From: Shimia gijangensis
Lineage (GTDB): Bacteria; Pseudomonadota; Alphaproteobacteria; Rhodobacterales; Rhodobacteraceae
Direction: 5' to 3'
Assembly: GCF_900142085.1 (NCBI RefSeq)
Contig: NZ_FQZQ01000015.1
Location: 53,885 to 117,884 of the forward strand
Length of the DNA stretch: 64,000 nt
Shown: in pieces, positions 26,588 through 35,975 of the stretch
How positions within the stretch are numbered: position 1 is the first letter of the stretch
Layout of the letters: each line of letters begins with the position of its first letter
The notes under the pieces: generated by a model
What the model saw: only the letters and a program-made list of their open reading frames with translations
Database searches by the model: none
What the model was told of the DNA's origin: nothing
Position numbers and translations under genes: made by a program

Positions 26588-27811
26588 TTAGCCCGCCAAC
26601 TCGGCACGATTCAGCGCACAGTGCGACCACAACTCATCCAGAGCATTCACCAGCTTGTCCATTTCCTCGGGCCCATGCACTGGCGATGGTGTGAACCGCA
26701 GGCGTTCAGTGCCACGAGGAACGGTTGGGAAATTGATCGGTTGGACATAAATCCCGAACTGATCCAACAACATGTCCGACAAGGCTTTGGTATGGACAGG
26801 GTCGCCCACCATGACCGGAACGATATGGCTGCCATGATCGATGATCGGCAGACCAAGTCCCTTAAGACGCAACTTCAGGATTTTCGCCTGCTGCTGTTGC
26901 TGATCACGACGGTCCTGATCGGATTTCAGATGGTGCACGGATGCAGCCGCCCCTGCAGCGACGGCAGGTGGCAAAGACGTGGTAAAGATAAAGCCAGGAG
27001 CGTAAGAGCGGATTGCGTCACACATCTTATCTGTCGCGGTGATATAGCCGCCCATGACACCATAAGCCTTGGCCAATGTGCCATTAATGATATCGACGCG
27101 ATGCGCCAGACGGTCACGTTCGGTGATGCCACCGCCGCGTGGGCCATACATACCAACAGCGTGCACCTCGTCGATATAGGTCAGGGCACCAAATTCATCC
27201 GCGATGTCACAAATCGCTTCGATGGGGCCAAAATCGCCGTCCATGGAATAGATTGATTCAAAAGCGATCAGTTTTGGCGCGTCAGGATCGTCTGCTTCCA
27301 GCAATTCGCGCAGGTGCTCAACATCGTTGTGACGGAACACGCGTTTGGCGCCACCATTGCGACGCACGCCCTCAATCATCGAGGCATGATTCAGCGCATC
27401 CGAATAGATGATCAGGCCGGGGAACAGTTTTGGCAGCGTCGAAAGCGTTGCATCATTGGCGATGTAGGCTGAGGTGAACAACAGCGCCGATTCCTTGCCA
27501 TGCAAGTCAGCCAGTTCAGCCTCAAGGCGTTTGTGATAGGCCGTGGTGCCCGAAATATTGCGAGTACCCCCCGAACCGGAACCAGTGGCTTTGATCGCTT
27601 CGTGCATGGCATCCATCACAACAGGATTTTGGCCCATGCCCAGATAGTCGTTGCCACACCAAACGGTCACAGGTTGTTTGGTTCCATCCGGTTTGTTCCA
27701 GACGGCATGCGGAAAATTGCCCTGCTCACGTTCGATATCAATAAAGGTACGATAACGGCCTTCGTCATGCAGTTGCTGGATGGCCTCATCTAGCTTAGCC
27801 GAATAATCCAC
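26588..27811 (-). CDS. hemA: 5-aminolevulinate synthase
   Basis: HemA condenses glycine and succinyl-CoA to 5-aminolevulinate, the C4 route to heme and bacteriochlorophyll typical of alphaproteobacteria. The 407-residue PLP enzyme has [22 protein letters not shown], the glycine-rich loop and the cofactor lysine in [15 protein letters not shown]. The start is GTG at 27811 with GGAGG eight bases upstream. A symmetrical CRP/FNR-type box lies about 130 bases upstream, consistent with oxygen control of tetrapyrrole synthesis. Confidence 0.97.
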   Translation of the reverse strand: MDYSAKLDEAIQQLHDEGRYRTFIDIEREQGNFPHAVWNKPDGTKQPVTVWCGNDYLGMGQNPVVMDAMHEAIKATGSGSGGTRNISGTTAYHKRLEAELADLHGKESALLFTSAYIANDATLSTLPKLFPGLIIYSDALNHASMIEGVRRNGGAKRVFRHNDVEHLRELLEADDPDAPKLIAFESIYSMDGDFGPIEAICDIADEFGALTYIDEVHAVGMYGPRGGGITERDRLAHRVDIINGTLAKAYGVMGGYITATDKMCDAIRSYAPGFIFTTSLPPAVAAGAAASVHHLKSDQDRRDQQQQQAKILKLRLKGLGLPIIDHGSHIVPVMVGDPVHTKALSDMLLDQFGIYVQPINFPTVPRGTERLRFTPSPVHGPEEMDKLVNALDELWSHCALNRAELAG

Positions 27812-27869
27812 AGGTATTCCTCCGCAGTCAAATCACGAGCCAGGAGGTTGCGCGTTTCCAGCTCGTAAT

Positions 27870-27887
27870 CATTCAAGTTCGTGAATG
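27870..27887. promoter_or_regulatory. Inverted repeat in the hemA upstream region
   Basis: CATTCA-AGTTCG-TGAATG, perfect 6-bp arms, lies between the FNR-type box and the hemA start. The adjacent AT-rich GCATATATCG could hold a promoter. The role is unknown. Confidence 0.35.
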
Positions 27888-27941
27888 CATATATCGCGCG
27901 CCTCATCAGCGCAACAGGTCGCATATTGCCGCTACCCTCTC

Positions 27942-27957
27942 CTTGACCTAGGTCAAG
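27942..27957. promoter_or_regulatory. CRP/FNR-type box upstream of hemA
   Basis: CTTGACCTAGGTCAAG is a perfect 16-bp palindrome that fits TTGAY-N4-RTCAA, the FnrL/FNR-family consensus with two substitutions (C and G at the inner positions of the half sites). Rhodobacter hemA is known to be under FnrL control, so FnrL or a Dnr/NnrR relative is the likely binder. The divergent M20 peptidase gene (79 bases away) could be a second target. Confidence 0.75.
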
Positions 27958-28035
27958 CCTTCTGGACAGCGCTGTCGGGACTGATAGGCTTAGCTCAAAC
28001 TAATCTCAACCCCTTCCATGACAGGACTGTACCAC

Positions 28036-29409
28036 ATGTCACTTGAAAACGTTTTGGCCCGTATTGATGCCGATCTGGACGCTGCCACCGATCGCCTTAT
28101 CGATCTGTTAAAAATCCCCTCAATCTCGACCGATCCGGCCTTTGCTGCCGACTGTGATCGTGCGGCAGATTGGTTGGTTGCAGATCTGCAATCCCTTGGA
28201 GTCACCGCACAAAAACGCCCTACCCCCGGTCATCCGATGGTTGTGGGACATATCGAAGGTGACGGGCCTCACCTATTGTTTTATGGACATTACGATGTGC
28301 AGCCTGTCGATCCGCTGGATCTTTGGGATCGTGATCCGTTTGATCCACAGATCGAAGACACCGCTGCGGGCAAGGTCATTCGCGGGCGCGGGTCGTCCGA
28401 TGACAAGGGCCAGTTGATGACTTTTGTTGAGGCTTGCCGTGCGTGGAAAGCCGAATACGGCGCCCTGCCCTGCAAAATTACCTTTTTCTTTGAAGGCGAA
28501 GAAGAATCAGGGTCTCCGTCTTTGGTGCCGTTCATGCAGGAAAATGCCGCCGAGCTGACCACCGACATTGCCTTGATCTGTGACACAGGCCTTTTTGAAA
28601 GTGCAGTGCCGGCGATCACCACACAACTGCGTGGGCTGTTGGGTGAAGACTTTACCATCACCGGCCCCAGCCGCGATTTACATTCGGGCATGTATGGTGG
28701 CATTGCGATGAATCCGATTCGGGTGCTGACCAATATTCTGGCCGGACTGCAGGACGACACCGGTGCGGTGACCTTGCCCGGATTCTATGACGATGTGCCC
28801 GAACTCTCAGACGAGATTCGCAGCCAATGGCAGGGGTTGAACTTTGATCACAAGACCTATCTGGGCGACGTTGGATTGAAAGCACCCGCCGGGGAACAAG
28901 ACCGCACGCCGCTTGAGCAAATCTGGTCGCGTCCAACCTGTGATGTGAACGGTATCTGGGGAGGCTATACCGGCGACGGTTTCAAAACCGTTCTGCCAAG
29001 TCAGGCTTCGGCTAAGCTTTCCTTCCGGCTGGTGGGTCAGCAAGACCCGAACAAAATTCGTGAAGCGTTTCGCACCTATTTAGAAGGCAATCTACCAAAT
29101 GGATTCACGGTGGAGTATCGCACCGAAAAGGGCTCGCCTGCTTCTCAGATGTCGGTCGAAGACCCAGCCTTTGACAAGGCCCGCAAAGCCTTGTCAGATG
29201 AATGGCCCCGTCCTGCGGCGTATGTCGGCTGTGGCGGGTCCATCCCGATTGCCGGGTTCTTCAAAGACATTCTGGGCGTGGATGCCATGCTGATCGGGTT
29301 TGGCAAGGATGATGACCAGATCCATTCACCCAATGAAAAATACGACCTGGAAAGCTTTCACAAAGGCACGCGCAGCTGGGCGCGTATCCTCGCGGAATTG
29401 ACAAAGTAA
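28036..29409 (+). CDS. M20 family zinc dipeptidase
   Basis: The 457-residue protein has the M20 metal and catalytic motifs: LLFYGHYDVQPVDP (His ligand and catalytic Asp), RGSSDDKGQL (bridging Asp), EGEEESGSPSL (general-base Glu and Glu ligand) and a late His ligand in DDQIHSPNEKYDL. The lid domain lies at about 205-330. The family hydrolyses small peptides or N-acyl amino acids; the exact substrate is not readable. ATG 28036 has AGGA about ten bases upstream; an in-frame ATG at 28018 is possible. Confidence 0.93.
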   Translation: MSLENVLARIDADLDAATDRLIDLLKIPSISTDPAFAADCDRAADWLVADLQSLGVTAQKRPTPGHPMVVGHIEGDGPHLLFYGHYDVQPVDPLDLWDRDPFDPQIEDTAAGKVIRGRGSSDDKGQLMTFVEACRAWKAEYGALPCKITFFFEGEEESGSPSLVPFMQENAAELTTDIALICDTGLFESAVPAITTQLRGLLGEDFTITGPSRDLHSGMYGGIAMNPIRVLTNILAGLQDDTGAVTLPGFYDDVPELSDEIRSQWQGLNFDHKTYLGDVGLKAPAGEQDRTPLEQIWSRPTCDVNGIWGGYTGDGFKTVLPSQASAKLSFRLVGQQDPNKIREAFRTYLEGNLPNGFTVEYRTEKGSPASQMSVEDPAFDKARKALSDEWPRPAAYVGCGGSIPIAGFFKDILGVDAMLIGFGKDDDQIHSPNEKYDLESFHKGTRSWARILAELTK

Positions 29410-29438
29410 CACCCCGGAAAGCTTCCTGAAGAAACAAA

Positions 29439-29466
29439 ATGGCCGCGCTTTGATTAGCGCGGCCAT
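29439..29466 (+). terminator. Terminator after the M20 peptidase gene
   Basis: An 11-bp perfect stem (29439-29449 and 29456-29466) with a 6-base loop, then ATTTTG. Confidence 0.85.
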
Positions 29467-29598
29467 ATTTTGAATGTTGAATGACAGTATTGAGCCCAAA
29501 AAAGACTAACTTTCTGCCCCTACAATCGTCTCTTGTCGCAGAAAGTGATTGGTGCAACCGTCATATACGGTTCACGGTTTTTGGAAGGGGAACGGGCA

Positions 29599-30387
29599 AT
29601 GATGCGATTTACTGAAAAGGTCGTGCTTATTACCGGAGGAAACTCTGGCATTGGGTTGGCTATAGCTGAACGATTTGCACGCGAAGGGGCCCATATGATT
29701 TTAGTGGGGCGTGATCCAGGTAAGGGCTCGGCGGCGGTCGCCAAAATCAAGGACCTGGGCGCGGAAAGTGAGTTTTTGCAAATTGACTTAAGTTCGGAAG
29801 CAGCAGTTCGGGATGCCGTGGGGCAATTGGGCAAACTTGATGTTCTCGTAAACAACGCGGGGCTTGGAACTCGGCGAACAGCAGTTAATCCAGACGATAC
29901 CCCGGGCATTCGTTGGGATCGGTGGCGTGGGGCAAATTTGGATGCAACGTACTACATGACCGCGTATTGTTTGCCCTTGCTGAAGAAAAGTGGAGGTAAC
30001 GTAATCAACATATCTTCTACTGCCGCGATGCACGGTAACTGGGGACTCTATGGAGTTTCCAAAGCAGGTGTCGAAGCCTTAACCCGCTCATTTGCGACTG
30101 AAGCTGCGCCTGTACGTGTGAATGCCATTAGCCCGGGATGGATTTCGACGGATGCCACTGTTCATGCATCCGGCAACGCGGATGGGTCATGGGAGTTACC
30201 ACCTTCTCTGCTGGGCCGTGTGGGAACCGGAGCCGAAATTGCTGGGGCGGTTACTTTTCTGGCTTCGGAGGATGCGTCTTTTGTAACCGGTCAAACCCTT
30301 ATCGTAGACGGAGGTTTGACGACCATGGATTTTCCATCGCGAACCTTACTGAATGATGTCGGGAATGATCTGTTTTCTGGTGGATAA
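29599..30387 (+). CDS. Short-chain dehydrogenase/reductase (SDR)
   Basis: The 262-residue classical SDR has the cofactor motif TGGNSGIG near the N-terminus, NNAG at about 83-86, the catalytic Ser in NVINISSTAA, YGVSK (Tyr/Lys) and the C-terminal FVTGQTLIVDGG. It should reduce or oxidise a hydroxyl/carbonyl with NAD(P)(H); the substrate is unknown. ATG 29599 has GGGGAACGGG upstream; the longer frame to 29533 lacks a site. Codon choice looks somewhat more AT-rich than neighbours, hinting at later acquisition, by impression only. Confidence 0.92.
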   Translation: MMRFTEKVVLITGGNSGIGLAIAERFAREGAHMILVGRDPGKGSAAVAKIKDLGAESEFLQIDLSSEAAVRDAVGQLGKLDVLVNNAGLGTRRTAVNPDDTPGIRWDRWRGANLDATYYMTAYCLPLLKKSGGNVINISSTAAMHGNWGLYGVSKAGVEALTRSFATEAAPVRVNAISPGWISTDATVHASGNADGSWELPPSLLGRVGTGAEIAGAVTFLASEDASFVTGQTLIVDGGLTTMDFPSRTLLNDVGNDLFSGG

Positions 30388-30395
30388 ATCGATGT

Positions 30396-30423
30396 GCCAA
30401 GCTCTAAAAATAGAGCTCTTGGC
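30396..30423 (+). terminator. Hairpin after the SDR gene
   Basis: GCCAAG-CTCTA (30396-30406) pairs with TAGAG and CTTGGC (30411-30415, 30418-30423) with a 2-base bulge. The T run follows only at a distance, so it may be a weak terminator. Confidence 0.5.
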
Positions 30424-30478
30424 AACGGCAGTTTTGTTCGAATAACAGACAATGACACCAGCCTACTCGAAAGCGACT

Positions 30479-30703
30479 TCAGTCAACCTGCTTTCGGACC
30501 GTCTGCGCTGCCTTAAGAACCAACACCACCCAGGGTGCGCCGTGCAGAACGAAATCGAACCAGTCGATGGGCTTCACCAACTCTCCGACAGCCAAGAGTT
30601 TCAGTTTTTCCCAGATATGCGGCTCGGGCGTGAATGGGGCGAGGCCAAGGGTCAGCGCCACAAGGATCACGATGGGCCAGGACAGGTTGTCTAGGGCTTT
30701 CAT
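30479..30703 (-). CDS. Small two-helix membrane protein (annotated elsewhere as 'RND transporter')
   Basis: From ATG 30703 the protein has 74 residues: a hydrophobic helix (LSWPIVILVALTLGLAPF), the middle motif PEPHIWEKLKLLAVGELVKPIDWFDFVLHG and a second helix (APWVVLVLKAA). Short proteins with this middle motif are widespread in proteobacteria; the 'RND transporter' label is not functional evidence. The frame extends to 30781, but that part is antisense to tRNA-Asp and is excluded. It is transcribed just downstream of the tRNA-Asp pair. Confidence 0.75.
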   Translation of the reverse strand: MKALDNLSWPIVILVALTLGLAPFTPEPHIWEKLKLLAVGELVKPIDWFDFVLHGAPWVVLVLKAAQTVRKQVD

Positions 30704-30728
30704 AGCAAGCATTCCAGAGAGAAGAAAA

Positions 30729-30805
30729 TGGCGCGGTTGACGGGGCTCGAACCCGCGACCTCCGGCGTGACAGGCCGGCACTCTAACCAGCTGAGCTACA
30801 ACCGC
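30729..30805 (-). tRNA. tRNA-Asp (GTC), copy 1
   Basis: 77 bases including encoded CCA. Acceptor GCGGTTG pairs with CAACCGC, the discriminator is G, the anticodon loop is CTGTCAC with anticodon GTC, and the T-arm is GCGGGTTCGAGCCCCGT. It differs from the upstream copy at one D-loop base. Confidence 0.96.
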
Positions 30806-30856
30806 GCATTTTGTCTTTCGACGCGATCCATTGACCCGGATCAGGGCTGGTAGTGA

Positions 30857-30933
30857 TGGCGCGGTTGACGGGGCTCGAACCCGCGACCTCCGGCGTGACA
30901 GGCCGGCACTCTAACCAACTGAGCTACAACCGC
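30857..30933 (-). tRNA. tRNA-Asp (GTC), copy 2
   Basis: 77 bases including CCA; same acceptor, anticodon GTC and T-arm as the copy at 30729. The two genes are 51 bases apart and head to tail, so likely one transcript. Confidence 0.96.
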
Positions 30934-31140
30934 CCACTACCCGCAACAAGGCCATGCCCCGAAGCGTGAGCCGTGGTTTATGCCGGGCCGCGTGGCGCGT
31001 CAAGCGGTTATCAAAGCGCCGCGAAAGTTTTTTCACTCAGTACATGATGTGCGTGATTCCGCCGGTCCTATTAGGGAAAATTCGCAACTTGTACTGCTAT
31101 GACAACGCGATTTGATAATTCTCATTAAAGAAAGAAAACA

Positions 31141-31323
31141 ATGATCAGATTATCCGCCCTGTTTTGCGCAGTTGCCTTGACTGTATCAGCCTGTGCACTG
31201 CCGGAACCCGAGCCCGTTTATGCCCAACCTAGTTTTGACAAAACCGGCAATGCGCATTGTATGGATGGTTATAGCGTGATGACAACCGACACCGGGCAAA
31301 GCGTTTGTGCCCCTGACGCCTAG
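31141..31323 (+). CDS. Small lipoprotein
   Basis: A 60-residue protein with a lipoprotein signal (IRLSALFCAVALTVSAC, lipobox VSAC, lipidated Cys18) and a mature part of about 42 residues containing two further Cys (GNAHCMDGYS, SVCAPDA) that could form a disulfide. It is expected in the outer membrane or periplasmic face. No family name is recalled. Confidence 0.72.
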   Translation: MIRLSALFCAVALTVSACALPEPEPVYAQPSFDKTGNAHCMDGYSVMTTDTGQSVCAPDA

Positions 31324-31357
31324 TCAGCAAATCAGCCATAAACGACATGATCGGGAG

Positions 31358-31433
<76 letters not shown>

Positions 31434-31445
31434 GGATGGCGCTGT

Positions 31446-31904
31446 TTAGCTTTGCTCATCACTGTCGGCAAGCCCCTCAATCGAGACTGTTCTCTCGAGT
31501 GGTTGGCGGACACGCACAGTCATAACTTTGCCGTTGGACACATCTTTGGAGCGTTGAATCTTCATTTTACCGAAGGGTCGCAAATTCAAACCACGCCCAT
31601 CGGCCAGTGTTTCTCCTAGCACCGCCAGCGTCGCTTCGATCACAGGTTTGGCGAATTTCTTTTTGATGCCGGATTGTTCAACCACGGCATCAATCAAGTC
31701 TTTCTTTTTCAGCTCCGGCGCCGACACAACGGGTTCGGATGCGGTGACCACCACAGGATTAGCCTGCGATGCCGGTTTGGGCGGAGCTTTGCGCGGAGTG
31801 GTTTTTGCGGTGGAACTGGTGGAAGACTTGACCTTGGGCACGCTTTTTGTCGCTTTTGCCGAAGCTGTCGAAACGCTTTGTGTACCTGTTGTTGGTTTAG
31901 CCAT
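31446..31904 (-). CDS. HU-family DNA-binding protein with long basic N-terminal tail
   Basis: The C-terminal 90 residues (about 62-152) form an HU/IHF domain: KKKDLIDAVVEQSGIKKK, LADGRGLNLRPFGKMKIQ and the arm-like RSKDVSNGKVMTVRVRQPL. The N-terminal 60 residues are low-complexity, rich in Ser, Thr, Lys, Ala and Pro, resembling histone H1-like tails. Such fusions occur as extra nucleoid proteins next to normal HU. The arm motif differs from the classical RNP signature, so DNA-bending ability is uncertain. Confidence 0.85.
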   Translation of the reverse strand: MAKPTTGTQSVSTASAKATKSVPKVKSSTSSTAKTTPRKAPPKPASQANPVVVTASEPVVSAPELKKKDLIDAVVEQSGIKKKFAKPVIEATLAVLGETLADGRGLNLRPFGKMKIQRSKDVSNGKVMTVRVRQPLERTVSIEGLADSDEQS

Positions 31905-32021
31905 GACTCGTCACCTCATTGTTTTTATTTGGAAACAGCCTAGCAGGCAAAACGAAACGATACTACCCTGCAGATTGTAGCACTCAGCTCAAACCACCTT
32001 TGCATCAAGGTAAAAATGCAA

Positions 32022-32049
32022 AAAGGACGCGGAAACCTCCACGCCCTTT
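32022..32049 (-). terminator. lon terminator
   Basis: An 11-bp stem with two G-T pairs (arms 32022-32032 and 32039-32049), followed on the minus strand by TTGCATTTTT. It starts about 33 bases after the lon stop. Confidence 0.7.
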
Positions 32050-32081
32050 CAAAGTCTTATCTACGGTAAATTCGCGCGCAT

Positions 32082-34478
32082 TTAGTGGGCTGTGGCCCCT
32101 GCCCCGTCGCCCTTGGCCAATAGTGCCGCCGCTTCGGCAGCTTCGTCCCATTCGACGGCCTCAGGCTCACCGACAAGCGCCAGCTTCAACACTTCGGACA
32201 CATGCGTCACAGGAATGATTTCCAACCCTTCCTTCACATTGTCCGGAATCTCGGCCAGATCTTTTTCGTTCTCTTCAGGGATTAACACCGTTTTGATGCC
32301 TCCACGCAGCGCCGCGAGAAGTTTCTCTTTCAAGCCACCGATCGGCATCGCATTACCACGCAGACTGACTTCGCCGGTCATGGCAATGTCACGGCGCACA
32401 GGAATACCGGTCAGCACAGAAACGATGGATGTTACCATGGCCAACCCAGCCGAAGGGCCGTCTTTTGGTGTCGCGCCATCGGGCACGTGCACGTGAATAT
32501 CGAACTTCTCAAACTGAGGCGGCTTAACGCCAATCTTTGGAGAGATTGAACGCACATAGGAAGACGCCGCATCAATCGACTCTTTCATGACGTCGCCCAG
32601 TTTGCCAGTGGTCTTCATCCGACCTTTGCCCGGCAACTTAAGGGCTTCGATATGCAACAAATCGCCGCCAACACTGGTCCAGGCCAGGCCAGTGACAACA
32701 CCGACCTGATCTTCCTGTTCAGCAAGCCCATAGCGGTATTTCTTGACGCCAAGGAACTCGTCAAGATTGTCCTCGGTCACCACAACTTTCTCGGCTTCCT
32801 TCTTGACGATCATAGTCACCGACTTGCGGGACAATTTGGCCAATTCGCGCTCAAGGTTGCGCACACCCGCTTCCCGCGTATAGCGGCGGATCATTTCGTT
32901 CAAAGCACCATCCGTGACCTCGAACTCGCCCTTTGTCAGGCCGTGGTTCTTAACCACTTTACTCAACAAATGCTGGCGCGCGATCTCGCGCTTCTCGTCT
33001 TCGGTGTAACCGGCCAGCGGAATGATTTCCATTCGGTCCAGCAATGGTCCCGGCATGTTGTAGGAGTTCGCCGTGGTCAGGAACATCACGTTCGAGAGAT
33101 CATATTCGACCTCCATGTAGTGATCGACAAAGGTTGAGTTTTGTTCGGGATCCAACACTTCGAGCATGGCAGATGCTGGATCGCCACGGAAATCCTGCCC
33201 CATCTTGTCGATTTCATCGAGCAAGATCAGCGGATTCGTGGTTTTCGCCTTTTTCAACGCCTGAATGATTTTACCCGGCATTGACCCAATGTAAGTACGA
33301 CGGTGACCGCGGATTTCGCTCTCGTCGCGCACGCCACCCAATGAGATACGGATAAACTCACGTCCTGTCGCCCGTGCGACCGATTTCCCAAGCGAGGTTT
33401 TCCCAACACCGGGAGGGCCCACAAGGCACATAATCGGGCCTTTGAGCTTTTTCGAACGCTGTTGCACCGCAAGATATTCAACGATGCGTTCTTTGACTTT
33501 CTCTAAACCATAGTGGTCGTCATCCAGGATTTTCTGAGCTTTGCTCAAATCCTTTTTCACGCGGGATTTATTGCCCCACGGAATGGCAAGCATCCAATCA
33601 AGATAGTTGCGCACCACAGTCGCTTCGGCGCTCATCGGCGACATGTTCTTGAGCTTTTTCAGCTCGGCCTCTGCCTTTTCACGGGCTTCTTTCGACAGTT
33701 TGGTCTCGTTGATCTTCTGTTCCAGCTCGGCGACTTCGTTCGAGCCATCTTCGCCATCCCCAAGTTCCTTCTGAATGGCCTTCATCTGCTCATTCAGATA
33801 ATATTCGCGCTGGGTCTTCTCCATCTGAGATTTGACGCGTGTTTTGATCTTTTTCTCGACCTGCAGAACGCTCATTTCGCCCTGCATCAGCCCATAGACT
33901 TTCTCAAGCCTTTCGCTGACCGACAGCGTCTCCAGCAGCTCCTGTTTTTGTTCAACCTCAATGCCCAGGTGACCAGACACAAGATCGGCCAGCTTGGCGG
34001 GCTCTACAGTCTCGGCAACAGCCGCCAGAGCTTCTTCTGGGATGTTCTTTTTGACCTTGGCGTAACGCTCAAATTCATCTCCAACCGTGCGCAGCAACGC
34101 TTCGATCGTGGCCGCATCGCCGGGGAGTTCCGAAAGATGCTCAGCCGTGGCTTCAAAGAACGAGCCGTTCTCGATGAAATCGGTAATCGCAACCCGTGCC
34201 ACCCCTTCGACCAGCACCTTCACGGTGCCGTCAGGCAGCTTCAGCAATTGCAAAACATTAGCCAAAACGCCGGCACGGTAAATGCCGTCCGCTTCCGGGT
34301 CGTCCTCGGCCGGGTCAATCTGGCTCGACAAAAGAATTTGTTTGTCGTCCTGCATCACTTCTTCGAGGGCACGGACCGATTTGTCGCGTCCCACAAAAAG
34401 CGGCACAATCATATGTGGAAATACCACAATGTCGCGCAATGGCAGCACAGGATAGGATGAATTGAGTGGCTCTAGCAT
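32082..34478 (-). CDS. lon: ATP-dependent protease La (Lon)
   Basis: From ATG 34478 the protein has 798 residues. It contains the N-terminal LON substrate domain (about 8-200), a coiled-coil middle, an AAA+ module (Walker A GPPGVGKTSLGKS, Walker B PLILLDEIDKM) and a C-terminal Ser/Lys protease with the catalytic Ser in PKDGPSAGLAM and Lys in IGGLKEKLLAA. Lon degrades misfolded and regulatory proteins in the cytosol. AAGGA lies six bases upstream. The frame continues 58 codons upstream through non-conserved sequence, which I exclude. A heat-shock type promoter is visible at 34559-34587. Confidence 0.97.
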   Translation of the reverse strand: MLEPLNSSYPVLPLRDIVVFPHMIVPLFVGRDKSVRALEEVMQDDKQILLSSQIDPAEDDPEADGIYRAGVLANVLQLLKLPDGTVKVLVEGVARVAITDFIENGSFFEATAEHLSELPGDAATIEALLRTVGDEFERYAKVKKNIPEEALAAVAETVEPAKLADLVSGHLGIEVEQKQELLETLSVSERLEKVYGLMQGEMSVLQVEKKIKTRVKSQMEKTQREYYLNEQMKAIQKELGDGEDGSNEVAELEQKINETKLSKEAREKAEAELKKLKNMSPMSAEATVVRNYLDWMLAIPWGNKSRVKKDLSKAQKILDDDHYGLEKVKERIVEYLAVQQRSKKLKGPIMCLVGPPGVGKTSLGKSVARATGREFIRISLGGVRDESEIRGHRRTYIGSMPGKIIQALKKAKTTNPLILLDEIDKMGQDFRGDPASAMLEVLDPEQNSTFVDHYMEVEYDLSNVMFLTTANSYNMPGPLLDRMEIIPLAGYTEDEKREIARQHLLSKVVKNHGLTKGEFEVTDGALNEMIRRYTREAGVRNLERELAKLSRKSVTMIVKKEAEKVVVTEDNLDEFLGVKKYRYGLAEQEDQVGVVTGLAWTSVGGDLLHIEALKLPGKGRMKTTGKLGDVMKESIDAASSYVRSISPKIGVKPPQFEKFDIHVHVPDGATPKDGPSAGLAMVTSIVSVLTGIPVRRDIAMTGEVSLRGNAMPIGGLKEKLLAALRGGIKTVLIPEENEKDLAEIPDNVKEGLEIIPVTHVSEVLKLALVGEPEAVEWDEAAEAAALLAKGDGAGATAH

Positions 34479-34558
34479 GCTCGGTCCTTGTTCTTGGCAA
34501 AACGACACTGGCCCCATTTTAGGCAACCTTTTGGCCGTTTCCGTTTCCTGGATATTAA

Positions 34559-34587
34559 AACTGGGGTTGGCTCCCACAGATTTCAAC
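34559..34587 (-). promoter_or_regulatory. Sigma-32 (RpoH)-like promoter of lon
   Basis: On the minus strand GTTGAAA (34587-34581) and CCCCAGTT (34566-34559) are separated by 14 bases, close to the heat-shock consensus CTTGAAA-N11-15-CCCCATNT. The start site would lie near 34552, about 75 bases before the lon ATG. The rest of the 260-bp gap to tgt shows no other clear element. Confidence 0.65.
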
Positions 34588-34738
34588 CGTTCCAGTTGGT
34601 GGCATCTACAATGCCTTTCCCACAAAGGAACGGCAAGCAGCCATTGCACCAAAGCAGCAGAAACTTATCCACAGATTTGCGGGATGGTGGGTGGGGCGAT
34701 CCGCGCAACCGTGGGAGCGCCAATCGATCCCTCCTGAG

Positions 34739-35869
34739 TTAAAAAGGTTCAATATCGCCCTGTGCCCGCCCCTCGTGGAAGGCAACCTGCCAGGCTTCAA
34801 ACGTCCCCCCCTCAATCGCATCCCGCATGCCCTGCATGATCTCTTGGAAGTAGTGCAGGTTATGCCATGTCAGCAACATGCCCGAGATCATCTCGTTGGC
34901 GCGGAACACGTGGTGCAGATAGGCGCGGCTATAGTTCGAACAGGCCGGACACGTGCAGTGTTCGTCCAGCGGGCGCGGATCGTCGGCGTGGCGGGCATTT
35001 TTGATATTCACCACCCCATGGCGCGTAAACACCTGCCCGGTGCGACCGGATCGCGAGGGCAACACGCAATCCATCATATCAATCCCACGCGCCACTGCGC
35101 CGACGATGTCATCCGGTTTGCCCACACCCATCAGATAACGTGGTCTGTCCATTGGCAGCATGTCGGGGGCATAGTCCAACACGCCAAACATGGCCTCCTG
35201 CCCTTCTCCGACAGCAAGCCCACCAACTGCGTAGCCCTCGAACCCGATGGCCTTTAATGCTTCGGCGCTTTCTGCGCGCATGTCTTGCTCAAGTCCGCCC
35301 TGCTGGATGCCAAACAACGCATGCCCCGGACGGTCACCAAAGGCCTCGCGAGACCGCTTTGCCCATCGCATCGACAACTGCATACTTTCATTGATCCGCT
35401 TACGATCTGCAGGCAGCGCGGGGCATTCGTCAAAGCACATCACAATGTCAGACCCCAACAGACGTTGAATCTCCATCGATCTTTCCGGGGTGAGCATATG
35501 CTTTGAGCCATCAATGTGGCTCTTGAAAGCAACCCCTTCTTCGGTGAGCTTGCGCAACTCCGCCAGTGACATCACCTGAAATCCGCCCGAGTCCGTCAGA
35601 ATGGGCCTGTCCCAATTCATGAACTTGTGCAATCCGCCCAGACGGTCAATTCGCTCGGCTGTGGGACGCAGCATCAAATGATAGGTATTGCCCAAAAGAA
35701 TGTCGGCCCCGGTCGCGCGCACGGATTCGGGCATCATCGCCTTGACGGTCGCCGCTGTGCCCACAGGCATGAACGCCGGTGTGCGGATTTCGCCTCGCGG
35801 TGTTTTTATCACGCCTTTGCGCGCTTTACCGTCGGTGGCCTGCAATTCAAAGGAAAACTGGCTTGTCAT
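34739..35869 (-). CDS. tgt: Queuine tRNA-ribosyltransferase
   Basis: Tgt swaps guanine 34 for preQ1 in tRNAs with GUN anticodons, including the tRNA-Asp (GTC) encoded in this window. The 376-residue TIM-barrel enzyme has [13 protein letters not shown] (catalytic Asp), the substrate loop GGLAVGEGQ and the zinc site [16 protein letters not shown] (Cys-X-Cys-X2-Cys...His). The queuosine synthesis genes are not in the window. Confidence 0.97.
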   Translation of the reverse strand: MTSQFSFELQATDGKARKGVIKTPRGEIRTPAFMPVGTAATVKAMMPESVRATGADILLGNTYHLMLRPTAERIDRLGGLHKFMNWDRPILTDSGGFQVMSLAELRKLTEEGVAFKSHIDGSKHMLTPERSMEIQRLLGSDIVMCFDECPALPADRKRINESMQLSMRWAKRSREAFGDRPGHALFGIQQGGLEQDMRAESAEALKAIGFEGYAVGGLAVGEGQEAMFGVLDYAPDMLPMDRPRYLMGVGKPDDIVGAVARGIDMMDCVLPSRSGRTGQVFTRHGVVNIKNARHADDPRPLDEHCTCPACSNYSRAYLHHVFRANEMISGMLLTWHNLHYFQEIMQGMRDAIEGGTFEAWQVAFHEGRAQGDIEPF

Positions 35870-35975
35870 CCTGTACCTTTCTGGGTTTTGCTACGTCCAA
35901 CCATAATTGACCGCACTTGTAAAACGGTCCGTCAATACACACATGTATACAATTGCATACCAAGTGGAGAGTTTC

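Noticed and set aside
30704..30781. N-terminal extension of the small membrane protein gene (frame open to 30781)
   Set aside because: It is antisense to the tRNA-Asp gene, and the resulting sequence (GGRGFEPRQPRH) is the usual artefact of translating a tRNA T-arm.
33513..34460. 315-codon plus-strand frame opposite lon
   Set aside because: Phe/Leu/Arg-rich shadow of the lon coiled-coil region.
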